This document shows positions 50,891 to 60,078 of a stretch of DNA of 64,000 bases, in pieces (positions within the stretch are counted from its first letter, which is position 1; every line of letters begins with the position of its first letter). The notes beneath the pieces were generated by a model. The model ran no database searches, was not told the DNA's origin, and saw only the letters and a list, made by a program, of their open reading frames with translations. Source of the stretch: Burkholderiales bacterium (GTDB taxonomy: Bacteria > Pseudomonadota > Gammaproteobacteria > Burkholderiales > SG8-41). Both the position numbers and the translations under genes were made by a program. The stretch is taken from NCBI GenBank assembly GCA_036262035.1, contig DATAJS010000029.1, positions 1 through 64,000 of the forward strand, written 5' to 3'.

Positions 50891-52107
50891 ATGACCCTCG
50901 CCGCCCGCAGCTCGTCGATTCGCGCATCGGACAGGTTCAGCAGGTCGCGCAGCACCTGCCCGGTATGCTGCCCCAGCGTCGGCGGCGCGCGCCGCACGGA
51001 AGGCGGCGTATCGCTGAAGCGGAAGGGAATGCCGAGCGTCTTCACTTCGCCCGCGGTGGGATGCTGCACCGTGCGCACCATCTCGCGCGCGATCGTATGG
51101 GGATCGGACAACGCCTGCGCCACCGAGTTGATGCGGCCGCACGGAATGCCCGCGGCAGTCAGCCGCTCGATCCACGCGTCCGCGCTCGCGGTGCGCAGTT
51201 GCTCCGAGATCGCGGCGTCGAGCGCTTCGCGATTCGCGACGCGGTCGGGATTCTTCGCGTAACACGGGTCGCTCGCCCACTCGGTCCTGCCGAGCAGCGC
51301 AGCGAACTTCGCGAACTGTCCGTCGTTGCCGACCGCGACCGCGATCATGCCGTCGCTCACCGGGTACGCCGTATAGGGAACGATGTTCGGATGGCCGTTG
51401 CCGAAGCGCCTCGCGTCACGGCCGGACACGAGGTGATTGGACGCGACGTTCGCGAGCATCGCGAGGCTCGAATCGAAGAGCGAGACTTCGACGTGCTGGC
51501 CCCTGCCCGTGGTGTGGCGCGCCTGCAGCGCCGCGAGCACGCTGTTGCACGCGAGCATGCCGGTGACGATGTCGACGATCGCGACGCCGTATTTCATCGG
51601 CTCGCCCTGCGGGTCGCCGCAGATGCTCATCAGCCCCGATTCGGCCTGGAGGATGAAGTCGTAGCCGGGCAGTCCGGCTTTGGGTCCGGTCGATCCGTAG
51701 CCGGTGATCGAGCAGCGGATGACGCGCGGCGCGTTCTTCTCGAGCCAGTCGTTGCCGAAACCCCATTTCTCCAGCGTGCCGACCTTGAAGTTCTCGACGA
51801 GCACGTCCGCTTGTGCGATGAGCCTGGCCAGGATCTCCTGTCCCGGCTTCACCGCCATGTTGAGCGTGATCGAGCGCTTGTTGCGGTTGATGCCGAGGAA
51901 ATACGCCGACTCCGTGTCCACGAACGGCGGGCCCCACGTGCGCGTGTCGTCGCCGCTGCCCGGCGGCTCGACCTTGATGACGTCGGCGCCCATGTCGCCG
52001 AGCATCATCGTGCAGAGCGGCCCCGCGAGGATGCGCGTGAGGTCGAGGACGCGCAAGGAGTCGAGCGCGCCGCGCGGCTGCGCGGCGCTGCCGTTCGTAC
52101 CGCTCAC
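50887..52107 (-). CDS. CaiB/BaiF-family CoA-transferase
   Basis: 406 aa from GTG 52107 (GTGA overlap with the hydratase stop). L-R-V-L-D-L-T-R-I-L-A-G-P, G-D-M-G-A-D-V-I-K-V-E-P-P and the catalytic Asp region (G-L-P-G-Y-D-F-I-L-Q-A) are class III CoA-transferase features. It moves CoA between organic acids, probably activating the acid that the hydratase and epimerase then process. Confidence 0.9.
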   Translation of the reverse strand: MSGTNGSAAQPRGALDSLRVLDLTRILAGPLCTMMLGDMGADVIKVEPPGSGDDTRTWGPPFVDTESAYFLGINRNKRSITLNMAVKPGQEILARLIAQADVLVENFKVGTLEKWGFGNDWLEKNAPRVIRCSITGYGSTGPKAGLPGYDFILQAESGLMSICGDPQGEPMKYGVAIVDIVTGMLACNSVLAALQARHTTGRGQHVEVSLFDSSLAMLANVASNHLVSGRDARRFGNGHPNIVPYTAYPVSDGMIAVAVGNDGQFAKFAALLGRTEWASDPCYAKNPDRVANREALDAAISEQLRTASADAWIERLTAAGIPCGRINSVAQALSDPHTIAREMVRTVQHPTAGEVKTLGIPFRFSDTPPSVRRAPPTLGQHTGQVLRDLLNLSDARIDELRAARVI

Positions 52108-53084
52108 CGCCTGGCGGACTTCTTGCCGGACTTGGCCGCCTTGGCCGCGACGGTCTTCCTGACCGGCTTGACACTCACCGTCTGCTGGCCCTTGCCGCCC
52201 CGCATCGACGGCGGCTCGTTCTCGTCGTTGTGATAGCCCTCCATGTATTCCTCGAGCTCCTTCTTGTCGCGCATGCGGAACTGCTGGAAGTCCGGCTTGC
52301 GGCCTTCGAGGAACGCGTTCATGCCTTCCTTCGCCTCGGGCGAGCCCCACACGTGCGCGAGGAGCTCCATGCCGTGCTGCCACGACGAATAGAGATTGTC
52401 CGACTCGAAGTTGAGCGACTTCTTGGTCATGCGCAGCGTGAGCGCGCTGTGGCCTTTCATCGTCTCGCACCACTTCAGCGTCTCTTCCAGGAGCTTGTCC
52501 TGCGGCACGCACTTGTTGATGAGGCCGACCTCCACGGCTTCCTTCGCGGGGAAGCGGCGCGCGCAGAAGATCATCTCGCGCGCGAGGCGCTCGCCGATGA
52601 TGCGCGGCAGGTACTGCGTCGCGCCGACGGTCGGACACGCGCCGACCTTCGCGCCGGTCTGCCCGAGGATCGCGTTCTCCGATGCGATGACGAGGTCGCA
52701 CCACAGCGCGAGCTCGTGGCCCCCGCCCATGCACCAGCCGTTGACCATCGCGATGACCGGGATCGGCAGGCCGCGGATCGTCATCGCCAGACCGAGCATG
52801 CGGTCGTTCCACATGTAGCCGTTGGTGAAGTTCAGACGCTTCATCGCGTAGAAGTCGCCGCCGGCGGAGAACGCCTTGTCGCCCGCGCCGGTGATCACCG
52901 CGCACACGATCGACGGGTCTTCGCGCGTCGACTTCAGCGCGTCGATCATCTCGTCGAGCGACTGCTCGCGGAAGCAGTTCAGCACCCGCGGACGATTGAT
53001 CGTGATCCACGCGACCTGGTCTTTCACTTCGAACAGGATGTCGCGGTACTTGCCCTTGGCGGGCCTGGTCTTTGCGGCAGGCAT
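52104..53084 (-). CDS. Enoyl-CoA hydratase/isomerase with a basic C-terminal tail
   Basis: 326 aa from ATG 53084. Crotonase motifs: I-N-R-P-R-V-L-N, A-F-S-A-G-G-D-F and the oxyanion loop C-M-G-G-G-H-E-L-A. It looks closest to MenB-like or dienoyl-CoA hydratases. The last 25 or so residues are Lys/Ala/Arg-rich (K-T-V-A-A-K-A-A-K-S-G-K-K), unlike usual crotonases of about 260 aa, and may bind nucleic acid or be a disordered tail. Confidence 0.87.
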   Translation of the reverse strand: MPAAKTRPAKGKYRDILFEVKDQVAWITINRPRVLNCFREQSLDEMIDALKSTREDPSIVCAVITGAGDKAFSAGGDFYAMKRLNFTNGYMWNDRMLGLAMTIRGLPIPVIAMVNGWCMGGGHELALWCDLVIASENAILGQTGAKVGACPTVGATQYLPRIIGERLAREMIFCARRFPAKEAVEVGLINKCVPQDKLLEETLKWCETMKGHSALTLRMTKKSLNFESDNLYSSWQHGMELLAHVWGSPEAKEGMNAFLEGRKPDFQQFRMRDKKELEEYMEGYHNDENEPPSMRGGKGQQTVSVKPVRKTVAAKAAKSGKKSARR

Positions 53085-53181
53085 GGCTGTTCCTCGTTCC
53101 TTCGGTGTTTTATTAATGAAATCAGGGAGGCGTTCGAGTTTAGAATAAATGCAAACACCCCGCAGCACCCCCAGGAGGAGC

Positions 53182-54144
53182 ATGCGATTCACCGCCATCG
53201 CGGCCGCGCTGTTCTGCGTCGCCGCCGCATCGACTGACGCCCAGACGTATCCGACCAAACCGGTGCGCATCATCATCCCGTTCGCGCCGGGCGGTCCCAC
53301 CGACACGCAGGCGCGCTGGGCGGCGCAGCAGCTCAACGCCGCGCTCGGCCAGCCGTTCATCGCGGACAATCGCGCCGGCGCCGGCGGCGTGCCGGGCACC
53401 GAAGCGGCGGTCAAGAGCGCACCCGACGGCTACACGCTGCTCGCCGGCAATCCCGGCCCGCTGGTGATCGCGCCGACGGTGAAGGCGCACCTGCCGTACG
53501 ACACGCTGCGCGATCTCCAGCCGATCGTGCTCATCGCCAAGAGCCCGAGCTGCATCTGCGTGCATCCCAGCCTCCCCGTGAAAGGCGTCAAGGACTTCGT
53601 CGCCCTCGCCAAGTCGCGCCCCGGCCGCATCAACTACGGTACGCCCGGGGTGGGCACCGTCGGACACCTCGCCACCGAATCGTTCGCGACCGCGGCGGGC
53701 ATCAAGATGAATCACGTGCCGTACAAGGGCGCGGCGCAGTTCACCGTCGACCTCATCGCCGGCAACATCGAGCTCGCGCAGATACAGCTCGCCGGATCGG
53801 CGCCGCTCGCGAAAGAAGGCAAGGTGCGCTGCCTCGGCGTCACCGCCATCCAGCGCTCGCCGCTGCTGCCCGATACGCCGACGATCGCGGAGCAGGGACT
53901 CAAGGGTTTCCAGAGCTACAACTGGAACGGGCTCCTCGCGCCGGTCGCCACACCCAAGCCGATCATCGCGCGCATCCACGAGGTGATCGGCAACGCATTG
54001 AAGACCCCCGAAGCTCAAAAGCTCTACACCAGCCAGGGGCACGAGGTGAGCGGCATCGGCCCCGAGGAATACGCCGCCTTCATCAAAGCCGAAACCGAGA
54101 AGTGGGCGGACGTCGCGCAGCGCGCCGGAATTCCGAAGCAATAG
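53182..54144 (+). CDS. Bug-family solute-binding protein
   Basis: 320 aa from ATG 53182 with AGGAGG just upstream. Signal peptide to T-D-A-Q, then Y-P-T-K-P-V-R-I-I-I-P-F-A-P-G-G-P-T-D and P-D-G-Y-T-L-L. It is divergent from the hydratase gene and followed by an alpha/beta hydrolase. Confidence 0.88.
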   Translation: MRFTAIAAALFCVAAASTDAQTYPTKPVRIIIPFAPGGPTDTQARWAAQQLNAALGQPFIADNRAGAGGVPGTEAAVKSAPDGYTLLAGNPGPLVIAPTVKAHLPYDTLRDLQPIVLIAKSPSCICVHPSLPVKGVKDFVALAKSRPGRINYGTPGVGTVGHLATESFATAAGIKMNHVPYKGAAQFTVDLIAGNIELAQIQLAGSAPLAKEGKVRCLGVTAIQRSPLLPDTPTIAEQGLKGFQSYNWNGLLAPVATPKPIIARIHEVIGNALKTPEAQKLYTSQGHEVSGIGPEEYAAFIKAETEKWADVAQRAGIPKQ

Positions 54145-54155
54145 GAGACGACGAG

Positions 54156-55319
54156 ATGGCCAAAGACGATACGTATTTCATGTACTTCCCCGGCAACTAT
54201 CGCTGGTCTGCCGCGTTCATCAACATGCTCGGCTCGGCGCCGTACGGCGGCTCCGAGATCGGCGAGCTGCACAAGATCGGCCAGCTCCTCAAAGGCAAGG
54301 GGGCGGAAGACGACGAGGCATGGTTCGACGCGTGCGCAAAAGTCGCCGACGGCGTGCGCGACCACGCCCGCAAGTTCGAGGACAAGGGCCACCGGGTTTC
54401 GGCCGCGGCGGCCTACCTGCGCGCGTGCAACTACTACCAGATGGCCGAGCGCTTCCGCACGCCGAAGGACGCTAAAGCGCTGGAGATCTACAAGCGCGGC
54501 GTCGATTGCTTCCAGTCGCACGCGAAGCTGAGCGACGTGACGATCGAAGTTGTCGAAGTGCCTTTCGAAGGCGGCAGCCTGCCCGGCTATTTCGTGCACG
54601 CGCAGAACACCGATGCCAAGAAAGCGCCCTGCGTGGTGTTCTTCGACGGTCTCGACGTGACGAAGGAGATCCAGTACGTGCGCGGCGTGCCCGACCTCAT
54701 CAAGCGCGGCATCTCGTGCCTCGTGATGGACGGTCCCGGCACCGGTGAAGCGATCCGCTTCCGCAACCATTACCTGCGCCACGACTACGAGGTCGCGGGC
54801 AGCGCGTGCATGGACTGGCTGGAGAAGCGCGACGACGTCGACCCCAAGCGCGTCGGCGTGGTCGCGATCAGCCTCGGCGGCTACTACTCGCCGCGCATGG
54901 CCTCGATGGAGCCGCGGTTCGCCGCGTGCGTAGCGTGGGGCGCGATCTGGGATTACTACGCGACGTGGAAGAAGCGCATCGACGCGAAGTTCCGCACGTC
55001 CATGTCGGTGCCCGGACACCACATCACGTGGATCCTCGGCGTCGACACCCTCGAGGACGCGTTGAAGCGCCTCGAGCCGTTCCGCCTCGACGGCGTGGTT
55101 CAGAAGATGCGCTGCCCGTTCCTGTGCGTGCACGGCGCCGAAGACGAGCAGGTCCCGCTCGCCGACGCGCAAGCGCTCTACAACGCCGTCGGCTCGCAGG
55201 ACAAGACGCTGCGCGTCTTCACCGCCGAAGAAGGCGGCGCGCAACACTGCCAGCGCGACTATCTGACGCTGGTGACGGCGACGATGTGGGATTGGTTCGA
55301 GGAAAAGCTCAAGGCGTGA
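54156..55319 (+). CDS. Alpha/beta hydrolase, FrsA/DHPON-hydrolase-like
   Basis: 387 aa from ATG 54156. A helical N-terminal cap (about 130 residues) precedes the hydrolase core: V-V-F-F-D-G-L-D oxyanion strand, nucleophile in A-I-S-L-G-G (Ser near 239), acid in H-G-A-E-D-E-Q-V-P, and His in G-G-A-Q-H-C. C-C bond hydrolases of the pseudooxynicotine type share this layout. Substrate unknown. Confidence 0.83.
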   Translation: MAKDDTYFMYFPGNYRWSAAFINMLGSAPYGGSEIGELHKIGQLLKGKGAEDDEAWFDACAKVADGVRDHARKFEDKGHRVSAAAAYLRACNYYQMAERFRTPKDAKALEIYKRGVDCFQSHAKLSDVTIEVVEVPFEGGSLPGYFVHAQNTDAKKAPCVVFFDGLDVTKEIQYVRGVPDLIKRGISCLVMDGPGTGEAIRFRNHYLRHDYEVAGSACMDWLEKRDDVDPKRVGVVAISLGGYYSPRMASMEPRFAACVAWGAIWDYYATWKKRIDAKFRTSMSVPGHHITWILGVDTLEDALKRLEPFRLDGVVQKMRCPFLCVHGAEDEQVPLADAQALYNAVGSQDKTLRVFTAEEGGAQHCQRDYLTLVTATMWDWFEEKLKA

Positions 55320-55405
55320 ACGGGTGTACGGGTAAAGGCAAACCGGCACCTGTTCACTCGTTCACCCGTTCACGCAGTACAGCCGCAACCGCCGTAGGTG
55401 CCCGC

Positions 55406-57136
55406 ATGACCAAATCCGAAGTGCGAGACGGCATGAGAGTCGACTTCGACGTCCCCATCGCAATGGACGACGGCCTCGTCCTGCGCGCCGACGTCTATCG
55501 CCCGGTTGCCGAAGGCAGGTATCCCGCGCTCGTGAGCTACGGTCCGTACGGCAAGGGCCTCGCGTTCCAGGACGGCTACAAGACCGCCTGGGAGATCATG
55601 GCGAAGCAGTTCCCCGACGCGGTCGCCCATACCTCCAATCGGTATCAGAGCTGGGAAGTCGTCGACCCGGAGAAGTGGGTGCCGGACGGCTACGTCTGCG
55701 TGCGGGTCGATTCGCGCGGCGCCGGGCGCTCGCCGGGTTATCTCGACCACAACAACGCGCGTGAGAACCGCGACTTTCACGACTGCATCGAATGGGTCGC
55801 GCGACAACCGTGGTGCACCGGCAAGGTCGGACTGAACGGTATCTCGTATTACGCGGCGAGCCAGTGGCGCGCGGCGGCGTTGCAGCCGCCGCATCTCGCC
55901 GCGATCTGCGTGTGAGAAGGCTGGGCCGATTACTACCGCGACGGCGCGCGTCACGGCGGCATCGCGTGCACCTTCCGCAAAAACTGGCAGGAGATGCAGG
56001 TCGTCACGGTGCAGCACGGGCGGGGCGAGCGCGGCCCGAAAAGCCGCGTGACGGGCGAGCCGGTGTGCGGCGACGTGACGCTCCCCGACGAAGAGCTCAG
56101 AAAGAATCGCGCCGACATGTGGGGCAATGTGCTCTCGCGCCCGCTGATCGACGACTACTACCGCGAGCGCACCGCCGATCTCTCCAGGCTGACCGCGCCG
56201 CTGCTCTCGGCCGCGAACTGGGGTGGGCAAGGCCTGCACACGCGGGGCAACTTCGAAGGCTACACGCGCGCCGGCTCGAAGCAGAAGTGGCTGGAAGTGC
56301 ACGGCGACTCGCACTGGGCGCCGTTCTATACCGACTACGGCGTCGGGCTGCAGAAGCGATTTTTCGACCACTTCCTCAAAGGCGAGGACAACGGCTGGGA
56401 CCGTCAGCCGAAGGTGCTGCTGAACGTCCGCCATCCGGGGGAACGGTTCGAGCCTCGGCACGAGAACGAGTGGCCGCTCGCGCGCACGCAGTGGACGCGC
56501 TACTACCTCGACCTGAAGGAGCGCACGCTGTCGACGGCGCCGTCTTCGACGGCGGCGACGCTCGAGTACGATGCGATGGGCGACGGCGTCACCTTTCGCA
56601 TGCCGCCCCTGAAAGCGCCGCTCGAGATCACCGGCCCGTCGGCGCTCAAGCTCTTCCTGTCCTCGTCGACCACCGACGCCGACGTCTTCGCGGTGCTGCG
56701 CGTCTTCGCACCGGACGGCACGGAGATCGTGTTCCAGGGCGCGCTCGATCCGCATACGCCGGTCGCGCAGGGCTGGCTGCGCGCCTCGCACCGCAAGCTC
56801 GATCCGCAGCTCTCGCTGCCCCATCGCCCGTACCACACGCACGACGAAGCGCAGCCGCTGAAGCCGGGCGAGCAAGTCGAGCTCGACGTCGAGATCTGGC
56901 CGACGTGCATCGTGGTGCCCGCGGGCTACACGATCGCGCTGACGATCCGCGGCAGGGATTACGAGTACGAAGGCGAAGCCGCGACGCTCTCGAACATGAA
57001 GAACCCGATGAAAGGCTGCGGGCCTTTCGTGCACGACGATCCGGCGGACCGGCCGCCTTCGATCTTCGGCGGGAAAGTGACGCTGCACGCGGACAGCGCC
57101 CGACAGCCATACGTCTTGTTGCCGATAATCCCGTGA
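55406..57136 (+). pseudogene. CocE/NonD-family hydrolase interrupted by an in-frame TGA
   Basis: The frame encodes a 576-residue X-Pro dipeptidyl-peptidase-like esterase, but codon 170 (55913-55915) is TGA. Upstream: D-G-L-V-L-R-A-D-V-Y-R-P and nucleophile N-G-I-S-Y-Y (Ser near 147). The next residues, E-G-W-A-D-Y-Y-R-D, continue the family pattern in which the stop position is usually Trp (TGG). The remainder, including the C-terminal beta-jelly-roll domain, stays open to 57136. This is a single-base nonsense change or a sequencing error. Reading frames on both sides look otherwise intact, so inactivation would be recent. Confidence 0.8.
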
Positions 57137-57138
57137 AT

Positions 57139-57233
57139 ACGTCATTCCCGCGTAGGCGGGAATCCATCTTGATCTTCGCGTCCATTTAAAATGGATTCCC
57201 GATCATTTCCGCTCGCGCGGGTCGGGAACGACG
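57139..57233. repeat. Pair of inverted REP-like units
   Basis: GTCATTCCCGCGTAGGCGGGA and the mirrored unit ATGGATTCCCGA ... TCGGGAACGACG stand head to head. The second unit provides the ATG of the 47-aa zinc-ribbon ORF. Confidence 0.7.
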
Positions 57234-57334
57234 TTCTCCGGCTACGCCGCTGCCACGACTGCAACCAGCCGATCGGCTCACGCGACCGCTTCTGCCCGCG
57301 CTGCGGCGCACGCCAGCCGCGCGAGCCGCGCTGA
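57191..57334 (+). CDS. 47-aa zinc-ribbon ORF upstream of the MFS gene
   Basis: ATG 57191 lies in a REP unit; the C-terminal half reads C-H-D-C-N-Q-P-I-G-S-R-D-R-F-C-P-R-C-G, two CxxC pairs of a zinc ribbon. It stops 3 bp before the MFS start. The ribbon is too regular to be chance, but the true start may be later (no good ribosome-binding site), or it could be a gene remnant. Confidence 0.45.
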   Translation: MDSRSFPLARVGNDVLRLRRCHDCNQPIGSRDRFCPRCGARQPREPR

Positions 57335-57337
57335 TCG

Positions 57338-58633
57338 ATGCAGCTGCCGGCCGCGCTGCGGCACCGTAACTACCAGTATTACTTCGCCGGTCAGGGCCTG
57401 TCGGTGCTCGGCACGTGGATGCAGCGCGTGGCGATGTACTGGCTCGTCTACCGGCTCTCCGGTTCGGAGCTCCTGCTGGGCTTGTCGGGCTTCATGTCGC
57501 AAGTGCCGGTGCTCGTCATCGGGCCGTTCGGCGGCATCTGGGCCGATCGTGCCGACCGCCGGCGGCTCCTCATCCTCACCCAGGCCGCGGCGATGGTGCA
57601 GGCGGCGCTGCTCGCGTATCTCACGCTGAGCGGCAACGTGCAGGTGTGGCACGTGATCGCGATGTCGGGGATGCTCGGCATCATCAACGCGGTCGACATG
57701 CCGCTGCGCCAGTCGTTCGTGGTCGACATCGTCGGCGACCGCAAGGACCTGCCGAGCGCGATCGCGATGAACTCGCTCACCAACAACAGCGGGCGGCTGA
57801 TCGGGCCGTCGATCGCGGGCGCGACGATCGCCGTCACCTCCGAAGGCGCGTGCTTCGCCTTCAATGCGCTGTCGTATCTGGCGGTGCTCTGCGCGCTGCT
57901 CGCGATGCGCATCGACCATGTGCGCCCGCCGCGCGAGCATGCGGGCGTGATCGACGCGCTGAAGGGCGGCGCGCGCTACGCGTGGCGCAACTGGCCGGTA
58001 CGGCGGCTGCTGTTCCTGCTCGCGTGCATGAGCTTCATGGCGACGCCGTACACCGTGCTGATGCCGGTCTACGTCGACCGGGTGCTGCACGGCGGGCCGC
58101 ACACGATGGGGTACATGCTGAGCGCGGCCGGCGTCGGCGCGGTGATCGGGACCGCGTATCTCGCGGTGCGCTCCCAGCTCAAGGGGCTGGTCACGATCAT
58201 CGCAAGCTCGGTGATCGCCGCGGGCGCGGCGCTCGTCGTCTTCGCGGTCTCGCCGTCGATCTACGTCTCCGGCGCGATGATGGCGGTCGTCGGTTTCGGC
58301 GTGGTCGTCACCGGCGCGGGCGTGAACACCCTGATCCAGGTCATCGTCGCGGACGCGATGCGCGGCCGCGTGATGAGCTTCTACACCATGTCCTTCATGG
58401 GCGTGGCACCGCTCGGCTCGATCAGCATCGGCGCGATCGCCGCGGCGGCTGGGGTGCAGGTGGCGCTCGGATTGGGCGGCGTCGCGTGCGCCGCGGCGGG
58501 GGTGCAGTTCATCCGCGGCCGCGAGCGCGTCAGGACTGCGCTGCGGGCCGCCGCCGAGGACAGAGAAAAGGCGTTGTTAACCGCCAAGGACGCAAAGGAA
58601 AGTCAAAATGGATTCCCGCCTGCGCGGGAATGA
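57338..58633 (+). CDS. MFS transporter (EntS-like MFS_3 family)
   Basis: 431 aa with about 11-12 membrane segments. M-Q-R-V-A-M-Y-W-L-V-Y, G-P-F-G-G-I-W-A-D-R-A-D-R-R-R (cytoplasmic loop 2-3 motif) and G-R-L-I-G-P-S-I-A-G fit the family. It probably exports a small molecule. The last 20 residues (T-A-K-D-A-K-E-S-Q-N-G-F) are encoded by the start of an intergenic repeat cluster, so the original stop was lost or moved. Confidence 0.88.
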   Translation: MQLPAALRHRNYQYYFAGQGLSVLGTWMQRVAMYWLVYRLSGSELLLGLSGFMSQVPVLVIGPFGGIWADRADRRRLLILTQAAAMVQAALLAYLTLSGNVQVWHVIAMSGMLGIINAVDMPLRQSFVVDIVGDRKDLPSAIAMNSLTNNSGRLIGPSIAGATIAVTSEGACFAFNALSYLAVLCALLAMRIDHVRPPREHAGVIDALKGGARYAWRNWPVRRLLFLLACMSFMATPYTVLMPVYVDRVLHGGPHTMGYMLSAAGVGAVIGTAYLAVRSQLKGLVTIIASSVIAAGAALVVFAVSPSIYVSGAMMAVVGFGVVVTGAGVNTLIQVIVADAMRGRVMSFYTMSFMGVAPLGSISIGAIAAAAGVQVALGLGGVACAAAGVQFIRGRERVRTALRAAAEDREKALLTAKDAKESQNGFPPARE

Positions 58634-58770
58634 CGAGCGCGCTGAGCGCTTCATCCGCCTGTGCGCGGGAATGACGAGCACTCTGCGCGCTTCATCCGCC
58701 TGTGCGCGGGAATGACGGGCGTTTCGACCGCTTCGTCTTCCTTTGCGTCCTTGGCGTCCTTTGCGGTTCA
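58574..58770. repeat. CGCAAAGG arms around a REP cluster
   Basis: GCCAAGGACGCAAAGGA (58582-58598) is mirrored by TCCTTTGCGTCCTTGGCG (58739-58756), enclosing three REP-like units of GCGCGGGAATGACG at roughly 45-bp steps. It separates the convergent MFS and CoxS-like genes. Confidence 0.7.
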
Positions 58771-58778
58771 AATTGCCT

Positions 58779-59246
58779 TTACTTCTGTAGCAGCTCGGAA
58801 CTGCGCTTCACCGCTTTGACGATGTTGACGTAACCCGTGCAGCGGCAGAGATTGCCTTCGAGGTTGTGAATGATCTCTTCGTCGCTCGGGTTCGGGTTGT
58901 CCTTGAGGAAACCCGCGGTCGCCATGATCATGCCCGGCGTGCAGAAGCCGCACTGGAGCGCATGGCACTCGGTGAACGCCTGCTGCACCGGATGCAGCTC
59001 GCCGTCCTTGGCGAGCCCTTCGATCGTCAGCACGTCCGAGCCGTTCGCCTGCACCGCGAGCACGGTGCAGGACTTCACCGCGCGGCCGTTCATGTGCACC
59101 GTGCAGCAGCCGCACTGGCTGGTGTCGCAGCCCACGTGGGTGCCGGTCAGCCCCAGCGAATCGCGGATGAAGTTGACGAGCAGCGTGCGGTCTTCGACCT
59201 CGCGCGATTCCTTCTTGCCGTTGACGGTGATTTCGACTTTGGCCAC
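58779..59246 (-). CDS. [2Fe-2S] small subunit of a CoxS-type molybdenum hydroxylase
   Basis: 155 aa. Two cluster domains: [10 protein letters not shown] and C-G-F-C-T-P-G with C-R-C-T-G-Y. It carries electrons from the molybdenum subunit. It is the last gene of a CoxL-CoxM-CoxS set (3 bp after CoxM). Confidence 0.92.
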   Translation of the reverse strand: MAKVEITVNGKKESREVEDRTLLVNFIRDSLGLTGTHVGCDTSQCGCCTVHMNGRAVKSCTVLAVQANGSDVLTIEGLAKDGELHPVQQAFTECHALQCGFCTPGMIMATAGFLKDNPNPSDEEIIHNLEGNLCRCTGYVNIVKAVKRSSELLQK

Positions 59247-59249
59247 GGC

Positions 59250-60050
59250 CTATCTCCCGAGTAGTTTGTTGACTGCGCGCTTGGTCATGACATTCACCAG
59301 GTTGGCGCGGTACTCGCGCGTGCCGTGGATGTCTTCGTTCATGCCGTCGGGCGAGGTCGCGAGCCCCGCGAGCGCGTCGGCCGAGAGGTTCTTGCCCAAT
59401 GCGGCTTCGGCTTCGCTCCAGCGATACACGCCCGGACCCGCACCGGTCACCGCGACGCGCACGCCTTTACTCGTCTCGGCGACGAACACCCCGCACATCG
59501 CGTAACGCGACGCCGGATGCGCGAACTTCTGATACGCCGCGCGTTTGGGCACCGGGAACGAGACGCGCACGATCAGCTCGCCGGCTTCCAGCGCGGTCGC
59601 GAACATGCCCTGGAAGAAATCGTCGGCGGCGATCTCGCGCTTGTTGGTGACGATCGTCGCGCCCAGGCCCAGCACGCCTGCCGGATAGTCCGCGGCCGGA
59701 TCGTTGTTGGCCACCGAGCCGCCGATGGTCCCGCAATTACGCACCGCCGGATCGCCGATGTGGTTGGCGAGGTCGGCGAGCGCCGGGATCGCCTCGCGCA
59801 CTTTCTGCGAGCGCGCGACCTCGACGTGGCGGGTGCCGGCGCCAATGACCAGCGCATTGTTCCTGACCTCGATGCCTTTGAGCTCGTCGAGCGCGCCGAT
59901 GTCGACCAGATGCGACGGCTGGGCGAGCCGGGCCTTCAGCGTCGGGATCAGCGTCATGCCGCCCGCGAGCGGACGCGCGTCGGGATTGGCCTGCAGGAAC
60001 TCGCCGACTTCCGCGAGGGACTTGGGTTTTACGTAGTTGAATGAATACAC
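59250..60050 (-). CDS. FAD-binding medium subunit of a CoxM-type molybdenum hydroxylase
   Basis: 266 aa. F-N-Y-V-K-P-K-S-L at the start, L-A-G-G-M-T-L-I-P and T-I-G-G-S-V-A-N-N-D-P-A-A-D-Y-P are the FAD-binding motifs of this family. It passes electrons from the iron-sulfur subunit to the quinone pool or another acceptor. Confidence 0.93.
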   Translation of the reverse strand: MYSFNYVKPKSLAEVGEFLQANPDARPLAGGMTLIPTLKARLAQPSHLVDIGALDELKGIEVRNNALVIGAGTRHVEVARSQKVREAIPALADLANHIGDPAVRNCGTIGGSVANNDPAADYPAGVLGLGATIVTNKREIAADDFFQGMFATALEAGELIVRVSFPVPKRAAYQKFAHPASRYAMCGVFVAETSKGVRVAVTGAGPGVYRWSEAEAALGKNLSADALAGLATSPDGMNEDIHGTREYRANLVNVMTKRAVNKLLGR

Positions 60051-60078
60051 ACGCGACTCCTTCGGTCGTGAGCGGTTT

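Noticed and set aside
55913-55915. Selenocysteine at the in-frame TGA of the CocE-like gene
   Set aside because: The family residue there is Trp, not Cys, and no SECIS-like hairpin stands out just downstream.
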